Shown here piece after piece: positions 1 through 9,999 of a stretch of DNA of 64,000 nt; position 1 is the stretch's first letter, and the number at the start of each line of letters is the position of its first letter. This DNA is from Rhododendron vialii. Its lineage: Eukaryota > Streptophyta > Magnoliopsida > Ericales > Ericaceae. The translations under genes and the position numbers were made by a program. The stretch lies in assembly GCF_030253575.1 (NCBI RefSeq), contig NC_080562.1, forward strand, positions 43,129,852-43,193,851, given 5' to 3'. The notes under the pieces are model-generated. The model ran no database searches. It saw only the letters and a list, made by a program, of their open reading frames with translations, and had not been told where the DNA came from.

Positions 1-82
1 GAGGCTCCGGGGAGGCGAGAACGAGGACGCTGGGGCCGTCACTCGAATCGGAGTGGCGATCCTCTGGAGTTCCGTCCGACAT
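1..82 (-). CDS. Partial N-terminus of an unidentified protein, running off the left edge
   Basis: Read on the minus strand from an ATG at 82, an open frame of 27 codons without a stop runs to the window edge. It begins MSDGTPEDRHSDSSDG and continues with Ser, Pro and Leu/Val-rich residues. The stretch is clearly GC-richer than the AT-rich DNA beside it, as expected for coding DNA. The sequence homologous to the RPL41 repeat units begins at about position 100, just outside it, so this looks like the single-copy neighbour of the array. It would be divergently transcribed from RPL41 copy 1. I do not recognise the family, and an 82-bp fragment cannot prove coding status. Confidence 0.42.
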   Translation of the reverse strand, partial: MSDGTPEDRHSDSSDGPSVLVLASPEP

Positions 83-1160
83 CACTAATTCCGAGTAATA
101 ATGTCGTGGGAAATGTGATTCAATTTTTGCCCCAATTTTTTTCAGGAGAGCATCAAAGTTTTTTATTTTATTTTATTTTATCATTTGACATCAAGCTTGT
201 ACTCCTTGAATAATTGGATGGTGTCGAACCCGGGCGGCGCCCAATGCAACCACATTCGAACGTGCTTGTGGTCCTAAACGTTTTAAGTGCTCTCTACTTA
301 TTTTTTGTTTTGCGAGATAGTTCATTATGTCATGATATATTATTTTTAATTAAAAAATAAGTATTTTGTTTTTTAAAAAATACTTATTTCTTTTAACAAA
401 ACAGAGCATTTTAAGAGAGTAAATCATTACTAATATTTAAATAAATTACTTTTAATGGATTATCTTTAGCTTTTCTGCGCCTTTACTCCTTGTTTTGGGT
501 GATGAGAAAAAACAAGCAAATCATCCAAATGAATTTACGTCAGGTTTGGCTTAATAAAGTCATTCGAATTTCTATTGTTTTTATTCAATTTAAGTCGGGT
601 TTTTTTTTTCCATTGTTTTATACTATTGGGTTGCTACTTCTAAGCTCACCTTACTCGCATCTTCAACTCTCATTCACTATCTTGCCTACTAAATAAATAA
701 ATCTCTGGGACCTTAGCATGGAAATATCAATTTTTCTTCATCAGACTTCAGATCTTTTTTTCCCCCCTCTCCTTTTATTTTCTTTTAATGGATCCAATCA
801 TCGAATATATCCAACAAAAAGAATCTTAAACAAACTTTTTGTCCTTTTTGTATTCTCAATTATAATCCTACAAATTGGTTAGTCTGAACACCAAGAAATG
901 AAGCAAGGTGGAAGAAAAATATTTCGCACCTCCATATTTATTTCTAAAGAATCCTCAGTATTATAATGGTGAATTTACAAATCCTAAATCATAGGCCTTA
1001 ACTAAAAGCCCCCATACGTGGACGGGGAATTGGTCCGCCAATCTTAAATTAGGTGCTCGTAAACCAGCCCGGACATATGAATCATCGAAAAATAATGTTA
1101 AATTTACTTGGTAAAAGACATATTTTGGAAAAAAGAGAAAGAAAACAAAAGAGCACAGGC
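83..1160. other. Spacer upstream of RPL41 copy 1
   Basis: AT-rich DNA with no supported gene. From about position 105 it is a diverged relative of the DNA between the other RPL41 copies, including a moderately GC-rich stretch near 225-285 recurring at about 3985-4040 and 8445-8510. A 13-bp inverted repeat forms a hairpin at about 354-395. Confidence 0.6.
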
Positions 1161-1383
1161 AGGCCCAAACCAAGAGTTCAGCGGTTATGGGTTGAGCTAA
1201 AAAACGTATCGGCCCAGTTTGTTCGCGCAAATCAGGGCTTCAAGTTTGCAAGCCCTAGACCTATATAAACAGCAAATGAGCTCACCTCCTCCGATTCTCA
1301 CAAAAGATCACGTTTCATCCGAAGCATTTCCTGCGCACCGCGACGTTCAAGGGAGAGAAAGTTGAAGAAAGCTCCGTGTCACG
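1161..1383 (+). promoter_or_regulatory. Core promoter and leader of RPL41 copy 1
   Basis: Two GGCCCA motifs (site II, reverse of TGGGCC) lie at about 1162-1167 and 1211-1216. An AGCCCTAG telo-box-like motif is at 1251-1258 and a TATATAAA box at 1262-1269, giving a short leader before the ATG at 1384. Site II plus telo-box plus TATA is the usual layout of plant ribosomal protein promoters (established knowledge). Unlike copies 2 and 3, no MITE separates the two site II motifs here. Confidence 0.6.
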
Positions 1384-3065
1384 ATGAGGGCTAAGGTTAG
1401 TGTCATTTCACCGTTTATTTTCTACGATTTTCTTGCAGTCGAATCGTTTTTTTTTTTCCCGGATCTTGCAGTCGAATCTATTTGATTGTGTTTGTTCGAT
1501 TACTGCAAGGTTAAATCATTGGTTTTGCTCTTATTTGAACAGGAACCTCAGCTGCTATTTTCTTCCCGATCATATCGTTAACGCTTTTGTGATGGGAGTA
1601 TATGTTTGTAGTAAATATAGGCAATTATTGATGTTAGTGTCTATGTAATAGCCGATCATGAACGATACGTGCGATGGAATAGTAGAGAAATAAAAGCGAT
1701 TACTGATGTTATGTTCGTTTTTTGATTTGTATTGAGTTCGATTCGCTATGTGATGGCCGGTTGTGAACAATATGTGCGCTGGAGTTATATAGGGCTTGTG
1801 TGTTTGAATTATAAGGGGAAAGATAACGAGAAACAATTAGTATAATCTGAGGTTGTTCAAAGTATTTGTGCAAATGGTACTTTTAATAGGACTCCTATTG
1901 TTTTTTTTTTCAGTTTTGAAATCGCTTTCCATTTCGAGCTTGCTTGGCTCATTTTTGGTGTTCGATGTCGAATTGTACTCAAAGGAAGGGTTTTTTTCAA
2001 TATCTACTTGGTCATCTACTGTGTTGGGTGATTCTCCGAAGAAAAAGATTTCCACTTTTTAGAGAGTCAGAAGTTTTGAAATGCATCATGCTATATTTAT
2101 TAAAGTATACATCAACATATCTATAAGCCTTCCCAGCTAAAAATCATCCTGCTTAGTTGAAGGCATGGCTATTCAGGAAATGAGAGTGTTCCCCAAGTAT
2201 GGTTACCCCCCTCCCTCAGATTTTGGAAAAGTCTACTAAGACAACATGTTGCACTACACAGCATGCCTATCTGGCTTCCAATCATTGGTGACTAACTGTG
2301 TTGCAATTCATTTCACCTTTTATTTTCTACGATTTTCGTGCAGTCGAATCGTTTTTTTTTTTCCCGGATCTTGCAGTCGAATCGATTTGACTGTGTTTGT
2401 TCGATTAGTGCAAGGTTAAATAATTGGTTTTGCTCTTATTTGAATAGAAACCTCAGCTGCTATTTTCTTCCCGATCATATTGTTAACACTTTTGTGATGG
2501 GATTATATGTTTTATAGTAAATATAGGCAATTATTGATGTTAGAGTCTATGTGATAGCTGATCATGAACGATACGTGCGATGGAATAGTAGAGCTAGTGA
2601 GCTTGAATTGTTAAACATTAACAATGATGATCCAAGGTTGTCCGAAGTATTTTGCAAATGGTAGTGTTAATAGGTGCCCAATCTTTTCAGGGGAAGTCTA
2701 CTAAGCCAACATTTACACAACAAGTTACACAACATGCTTTTGCGGCATTCAATTATTGTTCAAAGTATTTTTGCAAATGGTAGTGTTAATAGGTGCCCAA
2801 TTCTTTTGTTTGAACCCATTTACCAATTAATGCCACATAGGCATGTTGGATAAATTGTTGTATAATGTGTTGTGATATTAGGCTTTCCCTTTTCGTGAGT
2901 TAAGTTTTTATGGGCAGAACAAACACATTAACCATTGTTTTTCATATTTTTGAGTTGTATTTGACTGAAACCTAACAATTGGCTACTCATTTCTTGCAGT
3001 GGAAGAAGAAGCGTATGAGGAGGCTGAAAAGGAAGCGCCGAAAGATGAGACAGAGATCCAAGTAG
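1384..3065 (+). CDS. RPL41: 60S ribosomal protein eL41, copy 1
   Basis: Exons are 1384-1395 (ATG AGG GCT AAG, then a GTTAGT donor) and 3000-3065 (after TTCTTGCAG). They join to a 25-codon protein starting MRAKWKKKRMRRLKRK and ending RQRSK. The protein is almost entirely Lys/Arg and has the full usual length of eL41, a tiny subunit-bridge protein of the ribosome. The gene is too short for ordinary ORF finding. The 1604-bp intron is much longer than in copies 2 and 3 because it holds two successive versions of the 5' intron sequence. The coding sequence is identical to copy 2. Confidence 0.95.
1405..2590 (+). repeat. Internal duplication within the intron of RPL41 copy 1
   Basis: The block 1405-1675 recurs at 2311-2590 with minor changes. 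Between them, about 1684-2300 matches the intron of copy 3 (10190-10820) rather than copy 2. The second block lacks the ATG-containing exon 1, so only one start exon remains and the gene should still be read normally. Confidence 0.8.
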
Positions 3066-4807
3066 ACGCTGCATTTCAAAAATGTTAGGTGCTTCTCCTG
3101 AAATGCTTTCATTGCTGTCGACATGGGTTGTGCTGGAGGTGGTGGGGAATTTGAAGGGGAAGCTTGCATTGTCTAGTGCAGTTTCTAAATCTAGGTTGGG
3201 TTTTGTTGCATCGCTAAGAGTTTAAAATCGAACACTAATAAGTTAACTTATTTCTTGTAACCGTACTATTTTCTATCTTCAGCTGGATGACTTTTTGTCT
3301 TAGATACTTTAATTTGAACTCTATATTGATTGCTTTTGATGAATGTGAGTGGTAACCATTTGGACATATTTTCTCAAGTAGGATATGCAGTATCTTCCCA
3401 ACGTTCTTGATAATTGCAGATTGGCCGGCTGTTTCTTGGTTGTTTTTGTTGAAAGTGTCCTATAACTCAGCACGGCCTGCTTGTTTCCCCCTTCATATTG
3501 GAAGTGAGCTGATGTAGTAGATCCTAGCATGGATGTGTTAAGAACTTTCATGCACTTGAGTCTCTTTTTTCGATCTAGCACTTGAGTCCTTGAGTCCTGC
3601 AATGTGTATGTGAGATCCACACACATTGAATGGCTCCGGATACACAATTTCCATTGTAACTAGTTATGACCTTTTGATGATAAGGTAATGATTGATAATT
3701 TCACAAGCTGTCAAGCAGCTCTACTTCACCTGGGCAAATTGCATTTGGCTTAGTGTAAATTGTGCAAGTGCTTGGCGGGACAAAACGTGTAAATTGCACC
3801 TGTTTGATGCTTGTTGTACTAAGTGATGCATAGTTGTCCCAAAATAAATTCCATTCTGATCTGCACTTGTTTGATGCTTGTGGTACTAACTGATGCATAG
3901 TTTTCCCAAACGTGCAATCTTGTGGGAACTGTGGAAATTTTTTCCCAAATTTTTTCAGGAGAACGTGTGGGTTAGGGTGGTGTCGAACCTGGGCGGCACC
4001 CAATGCAACTGTATTCGAAAGGGCTTGTGGTCCTAAATGTAGGACAAGTAGGGGTGTGAACGAGCTAAGCTGAGCTTTATAGTGTTCCAGTTTGTCTCGT
4101 TTACTAAACAATCTAAAAATTCGAGCTTGGCTCGTGTCCCTTAACGAACAAAGCATGACTTTTCTTAAAGAGCCTCTTTTAAACGAATCTAGCCCAAAAA
4201 ATGAATCGAGTTTTTGCAAGCCGAGTTTAATGAACTGAGACACGAGACATGAGTTGCTCGCGATGAATCGAGTTTTTGCAAGCCGAGCTTAATGAACCAA
4301 GACACGAGCTGCTCGCGAGAAGCCTAATTCATATGCAGCCGTGTGCATTAGACAAATATTGAGTCTTCTTTGGCAAGTTACTTTGTTTACTCATATATCT
4401 ATTCTAAGTATTTTAAGTGAGTAAATAATATATATTTAAATAAATTTCTTTTATTGGATTATTCTTTAGCTTATTTGCGTATTTACTTACTGTTTTGAGG
4501 GATGAGAAAAAACAAGCAAATCAGCCAGCTGACTTTACCAAATCATCTTAATTGCTCATCTGCAAACAAATGAGAGAGATTATCAAACTAGGCCTGAGGT
4601 AAGTATCTAATTGTACACTTTTAATCCTAAATGAAATGATAGGAAACTACTTCATTATTTTATGCAGTCTTTCCTACTAACCTTAGCATAAGAAAATCAT
4701 TTTTCATTCATCAGACTCTAGACTTTGTTACACGTAAATAGTTTGATTGTTCTTTTTCATTTTTTCCCTCTTCTTTATTAGTTTTATGAATCCAATCGTT
4801 GAATTTA
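3066..4807. other. 3' flank of RPL41 copy 1
   Basis: This holds the RPL41 3' UTR and flank, nearly identical to 7530-9273. A stretch at about 4046-4320 has repeated GAGCT, GAGTTT and CTCGCGA words, a motif style common in plant repeat DNA. It includes a 60- to 70-bp tandem duplication (about 4203-4260 and 4263-4320). No gene is supported. A minus-strand open frame at 3701-4243 is shared with the copy 2 flank only because the DNA is duplicated. Confidence 0.55.
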
Positions 4808-5097
4808 CTCCCTCAATCCCAAATTTCTTGTTCATTTTTCGGCAGGCATGCCATTTTTAAATTATCATATTTTCCAATCTCTTGTTCATTTTTCGGCATG
4901 CATGCCATTTTTAAATTATCATATTTTCCAATCGATGAAGTATTTTATGATTTCGAAATTTTTTTATTATAATAATTGAAAATATGTCAACTAAAAGATC
5001 CATATAACATATGAAAAACATTAAAGATGAAAACAATAAAAAAAAAATGGAAAATCCAGAATTGTGAAAGTGGACAAGAAATTTGGGATGGAAGGAG
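4808..5097. mobile_element. Stowaway-type MITE between RPL41 copies 1 and 2
   Basis: The element begins CTCCCTCAATCCCAAATTTC and ends with its near reverse complement (AAATTTGGGATGGAAGGAG). TA dinucleotides flank it at 4806-4807 and 5098-5099, the target duplication typical of Tc1/mariner-derived Stowaway MITEs. It contains a head-to-tail duplication of about 60 bp (about 4829-4935) that is absent from the orthologous element at 9274. Confidence 0.75.
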
Positions 5098-5136
5098 TAT
5101 CAAACAAAAGAAAATATATTTCACACCTCCATATTT

Positions 5137-6344
5137 GGGAAATTTTCAAAAAAGCCCCTGAACTTTCTGACAACTTGCAAAAAAACACCTGAACTTTCAC
5201 TATTAACAAAAAAACACCTAAACTTAGCATTCCATTGGCAATTAAACCCCTGCCGTCCAATTCCGTCAATTTTTAACGGATGGAGCTAACGGAAGGTGTT
5301 AACTTTTTATTTTTTTACTTTTTATATTCAAAAATTACTTTTAACTCTTTCTTTTTTTATCGGTAAATAAATATGCAATTAAGTTCTTTTTTTTCTTATT
5401 ATTTATCGAAAATTACTTTAACCCTATTTTTTATTTTCAAATTTTACCCCCCCCCCCCTCTCTCTCTTATTAGAATCGACTCCACACCACCCCTCCTCTC
5501 TCTCTCCCTTTTTTTCTTATTAGAATCGACTCCACACCACCAATTAACCCCACAACCAACCGCCAAAGCCTTAGCCACAATTTCAGAAATTCAAAAGTTC
5601 TTTTAACCTCATCTTTGTAACCTTTTCTTTTTTTTACTACTTTTACTTCCAAAAATTACTTTTAGCTCATTCTTTTTTTTAGTCATAAATAAATATGCAA
5701 TAAATAGTAAAAATGGGTTAAAGTTATTATTATAAATAGTAAAGATTAGAGTTAAAGTAATTTTTGATAAATAGTAAAAAAAAACTTTATTTCATATTTA
5801 TTTACTACTAAAAATAAAGAGTTAAAAGTAATTTTGGAAGTAAAAAATATAAAAAACAAGAATGCTAAAAAAAAAAGTAATTTCGAATTTCTAAAATTAG
5901 AGCTAGAGCTTTGGCAGTTGATTGGTGGAGTGGGGTAAAAGTTCTAAAAAAAAAAAGAGGGAGAGAGAGAGAGAAAGAGAGAAGGGGAAAGGTAAAATTT
6001 GAAAGTAACAAAAAAGATGGTGGTTAAAGTTATTTTTGTAAATAGTAAAAAATAGAGTTAAAGTAATTTTTGATAAATAGTAAGAAAAAAAAGAACTTTA
6101 TTGCATATTTATTTACCAATAAAAAAAGAAAGAGTTAAAAGTAATTTTTGAATGTAAAAAGTAAAAAAAAATAAAAAGTTAACGCCTTCCGTTAGCTCCA
6201 TCCGTTAAAAATTGACGGAATTGAACGTTAGGGGTTTAATTGCTAACGGAATGCTAAGTTTAGGTGTTTTTTTGTTAATAGTGAAAGTTCAGGTGTTTTT
6301 TTGCAAATTGTCAGAAAGTTCAGGGGCTTTTTTGAAATTTTCCC
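5137..6344. mobile_element. Non-autonomous Mutator-like element, 1.2 kb, long terminal inverted repeats
   Basis: The 1208-bp element has inverted ends: it starts GGGAAATTTTCAAAAAAGCC and its last 20 bases are the reverse complement with one change. The inverted repeats extend at least 200 bp and, with gaps, about 350 bp. It is flanked by the 9-bp direct repeat TCCATATTT (5128-5136 and 6345-6353). The corresponding place near 9538 in the next repeat unit has the target once and no insertion, so the boundaries are directly proven. A 9-bp target duplication with long inverted repeats is the Mutator superfamily signature. It has no transposase open frame, so an autonomous relative must have moved it. 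Confidence 0.88.
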
Positions 6345-6447
6345 TCCATATTTATTTGAAAAAGTTCATAGGATTTTAACGTTGAATTTACTTGGGAAAA
6401 GACATATTTCGGGGGCTAAGAAACAAGAAAACAAAAGAACACATGCT

Positions 6448-6784
6448 GGCCCAAACCAAAACTTTAGGGAAAAATGACGGCTCAGGACATGTTTTAATAA
6501 TTAATACTCACTAAGGACATTTTCTTAGTATGTCCTTGGCGGATATTAATTATCAAAACACGTCATCGGCTTATTGGTTATGGGCTGGAATTAAAAAAAA
6601 AAGGTGTCGGCCCAGTTTGTCCCAAAGGCCCGCGCTAATTAGGGCTTAAAATTTGTAAGCCCTAGCCCTAGACGTATATATAGCAAATGAGCTCCCCTCT
6701 GCCGACTCTCGCAATCACAATATCACGTTTTCATCTGAAGAGTTTCTGCTCATAATACGAAGTTGAAGAAAGCTCCCTGTCACC
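6448..6784 (+). promoter_or_regulatory. Core promoter and leader of RPL41 copy 2
   Basis: GGCCCA site II motifs are at 6448-6453 and 6609-6614, a doubled AGCCCTAGCCCTAG telo-box-like run at about 6657-6671, and a TATATATA box at 6675-6682. A roughly 105-bp foldback MITE (6467-6570) lies between the two site II motifs. Confidence 0.6.
6467..6570. mobile_element. Foldback MITE in RPL41 copy 2 promoter
   Basis: The sequence starts GGGAAAAATGACGGCTCAGG and folds back on itself around position 6515. Its two arms contain inverted matches of ATTAATTATCAAAACACGTC. The same element, with a more complete right end, lies at the same place in copy 3 (9662-9776). Copy 1 lacks it. The ends resemble plant Mutator-type MITEs, but a clean target duplication is not visible here. 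Confidence 0.65.
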
Positions 6785-7529
6785 ATGAGGGCTAAGGTTA
6801 GCGCCGTTTGGTCCTTTTCTTTCCAGCGATTCTGTTGTAGTCGAATCGATTTGTGTGTGTTTGTTAGATTAGTGCAAGGTTAAATAATTGGTTTTGCTCT
6901 TATTTGAATAGAAACCTCAGCTGCTATTTTCTTCCCGATCATATTGTTAACGCTTTTGTGATGGGATTATATGTTTTATAGTAAATATAGGCAATTATTG
7001 ATGTTAGAGTCTATGTGATAGCTGATCATGAACGATACGTGCGATGGAATAGTAGAGCTAGTGAGCTTGAATTGTTAAACAGTAACAATGATGATCCGAG
7101 GTTGTCCGAAGTATTTTGCAAATGGTAGTGTTAATAGGTGCCCAATCTTTTCAGGGGAAGTCTACTAAGCCAACATTTACACAACAAGTTACACAACATG
7201 CTTTTGCGGCATTCAATTATTGTTCAAAGTATTTTTGCAAATGATAGTGTTAATAGGTGCCCAATTCTTTTGTTTGAACCCATTTACCAATTAATGTCAC
7301 ATAGGCATGTTGGATAAATTGTTGTATAATGTGTTGTGATATTAGGCTATCCCTTTTCGTGAGTTAAGTTTTTATGGGCAGAACAAACACATTTACCATT
7401 GTTTTTCATATTTTTGAGTTGTATTTGACTGAAACCTAACAATTGGCTACTCATTTCTTGCAGTGGAAGAAGAAGCGTATGAGGAGGCTGAAAAGGAAGC
7501 GCCGAAAGATGAGACAGAGATCCAAGTAG
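6785..7529 (+). CDS. RPL41: 60S ribosomal protein eL41, copy 2
   Basis: Exons are 6785-6796 and 7464-7529, with a GT-AG intron of 667 bp, the shortest of the three copies. The product is the same 25-residue Lys/Arg-rich eL41 protein, and the coding bases are identical to copy 1. The promoter, leader, exon 1 and first ~70 intron bases match copy 3. From about 6870 through exon 2 and the 3' flank the sequence matches copy 1. The gene is therefore a recombinant with intact reading frame and splice sites. Promoter and coding parts look functional, so it is probably expressed. Confidence 0.94.
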
Positions 7530-9273
7530 ACGCTGCATTTCAAAAATGTTAGGTGCTTCTCCTGAAATGCTTTCACTGCTGTCGACATGGGTTGTGCTGG
7601 AGGTGGTGGGGAATTTGAAGGGGAAGCTTGCATTGTCTAGTGCAGTTTCTAAATCTAGGTTGGGTTTTGTTGCATCGCTAAGAGTTTAAAATCGAACACT
7701 AATAAGTTAACTTATTTCTTGTAACCGTACTATTTTCTATCTTCAGCTGGATGACTTTTTGTCTTAGATACTTTAATTTGAACTCTATATTGATTGCTTT
7801 TGATGAATGTGAGTGGTAACCATTTGGACATATTTTCTCAAGTAGGATATGCAGTATCTTCCCAACGTTCTTGATAATTGCAGATTGGCCGGCTGTTTCT
7901 TGGTTGTTTTTGTTGAAAGTGTCCTATAACTCAGCACGGCCTGCTTGTTTCCCCTTTCATATTGGAAGTGAGCTGATGTAGTAGATCCTAGCATGGATGT
8001 GTTAAGAACTTTCATGCACTTGAGTCTCTTTTTTCGATCTAGCACTTGAGTCCTTAAGTCCTGCAATGTGTATGTGAGATCCACACACATTGAATGGCTC
8101 CGGATACACAATTTCCATTGTAACTAGTTATGACCTTTTGATGATAAGGTAATGATTGATAATTTCACAAGCTGTCAAGCAGCTCTACTTCACCTGGGCA
8201 AATTGCATTTGGCTTAGTGTAAATTGTGCAATTGCTTGGCGGGACAAAACGTGTAAATTGCACCTGTTTGATGCTTGTTGTACTAAGTGATGCGTAGTTG
8301 TCCCAAAATAAATTCCATTCTGATCTGCACTTGTTTGATGCTTGTGGTACTAACTGATGCATAGTTGTCCCAAACGTGCAATCTTCTGGGAACTGTGGAA
8401 ATTTTTTCCCAAATTTTTTCAGGAGAACGTGTGGGTTAGGGTGGTGTCGAACCTGGGCGGCACCCAATGCAACTGTATTCGAATGGGCTCGTGGTCCTAA
8501 ACGTAGGACAAGTAGGGGTGTGAACGAGCTAAGCTGAGCTTTATAGTGTTCCAGTTTGTCTCGTTTACTAAACAATCTAAAAATTCGAGCTTGGCTCGTG
8601 TCCCTTAACGAACAAAGCATGACTTTTCTTAAAGAGCCTCTTTTAAACGAATCTAGCCTAAAAAATGAATCGAGTTTTTGCAAGTCGAGCTTAATAAACT
8701 GAGACGCGAGACATGAGCTGCTCGCGATGAATCGAGTTTTTGCAAGCCGAGCTTAATGAACCAAGACACGAGCTGCTCGCGAGAAGCCTAATTCATATGC
8801 AGCCGTGTACATTAGACAAATATTGAGTCTTCTTTGGCAAGTTACTTTGTTTACTCATATATCTATTCTAAGTATTTTAAGTGAGTAAATAATACATATA
8901 TTTAAATAAATTTCTTTTATTGGATTATTCTTTAGCTTATTTGCGTATTTACTTACTGTTTTGAGGGATGAGAAAAAACAAGCAAATCAGCCAGTTGAAT
9001 TTACCAAATCATCTTAATTGCTCATCTGCAAACAAATGAGAGAGATTATCAAACTAGGCCTGAGGTAAGTATCTAATTATACACTTTTAATCCTAAATGA
9101 AATGATAGGAAACTACTTCATTATTTTATGCAGTCTTTCCTACTAACCTTAGCATAAGAAAATCATTTTTCATTCATCAGACTCTAGACTTTGTTACACG
9201 TAAATAGTTTGATTGTTCTTTTTCATTTTTTCCCTCTTCTTTATTAGTTTTATGAATCCAATCATTGAATTTA
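7530..9273. other. 3' flank of RPL41 copy 2
   Basis: Near-identical duplicate of 3066-4807, including the GAGCT-rich stretch (about 8517-8790). No independent gene is supported. Confidence 0.55.
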
Positions 9274-9508
9274 CTCCCTCAATCTCAAATTTCTTGTTCA
9301 TTTTTCGGCATGCATGCCATTTTTAAATTATCATATTTTCCAATCGATGAAGTATTTTATGATTTCGAAATTTTTTTATTATAATAATTGAAAATATGTC
9401 AACTAAAAGATCCATATAACATATGAAAAACATTAAAGATGAAAACAATAAAAAAAGATGGAAAATCCGGAATTGTGAAAGTGGACAAGAAATTTGGGAT
9501 GGAAGGAT
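9274..9508. mobile_element. Stowaway-type MITE between RPL41 copies 2 and 3
   Basis: Ortholog, by duplication of the whole unit, of the MITE at 4808-5097. It starts CTCCCTCAATCTCAAATTTC, but its right end is slightly degraded. It lacks the ~60-bp internal duplication seen in the other copy, so that duplication arose after the unit was copied. Confidence 0.7.
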
Positions 9509-9641
9509 TATCAAACAAAAGAAAATATATTTCACACCTCCATATTTATTTGAAAAAGTTCATAGGATTTTAACGTTGAATTTACTTGGTAAAAGACATA
9601 TTTCGGGGGCTAAGAAACAAGAAAACAAAAGAACACAGGCT

Positions 9642-9999
9642 GGCCCAAACCAAAACTTTAGGGGAAAATGACGGCTCAGGACATATTTTGATAATTAATA
9701 CCCACTAAGGACATTTTCTTAGTATGTACTTGACGGATATTAATTATCAAAACACGTCATTGGCCGTCATTTTCCCAAACACGTCATTGGTTATATGGGC
9801 TGGAATTAAAAAAAAAAGGTGTCGGCCCAGTTTGTCCCAAAGGCCCGCGCTAATTAGGGCTTAAAATTTGTAAGCCCTAGCCCTAGACGTATATATAGCA
9901 AATGAGCTCCCCTTTGCCGACTCTCACAATCACAATATCACGTTTTCATCTGAAGGGTTTCTGCTCATAATACAAAGTTGAAGAAAGCTCCCTGTCACC
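9642..9999 (+). promoter_or_regulatory. Core promoter and leader of RPL41 copy 3
   Basis: Site II GGCCCA motifs are at 9642-9647 and 9824-9829, telo-box-like AGCCCTAGCCCTAG at about 9873-9886, and a TATATATA box at 9890-9897. The MITE 9662-9776 separates the two site II motifs, as in copy 2. Confidence 0.6.
9662..9776. mobile_element. Foldback MITE in RPL41 copy 3 promoter
   Basis: The ends are GGGAAAATGACGGC and its exact reverse complement GCCGTCATTTTCCC, enclosing a 115-bp hairpin-forming element. A 13-bp stretch, AACACGTCATTGG, occurs inside the right arm and again just outside the element, a small local duplication. This copy shows the intact right end that copy 2 lacks. Confidence 0.7.

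Noticed and set aside
2610-2700. Possible box C/D snoRNA in RPL41 introns (AATGATGATCC resembles a C box)
   Set aside because: No properly placed D box (CTGA) or terminal stem was found, and the C-like box is not kept in the copy 3 intron.
3321-4243. Minus-strand open frames of 108 and 180 codons, also present at 7785-8683
   Set aside because: They are shared only because the whole 3' flank of RPL41 is duplicated. The frames overlap RPL41 3' sequence, show no domain, and copy 3 does not keep them.
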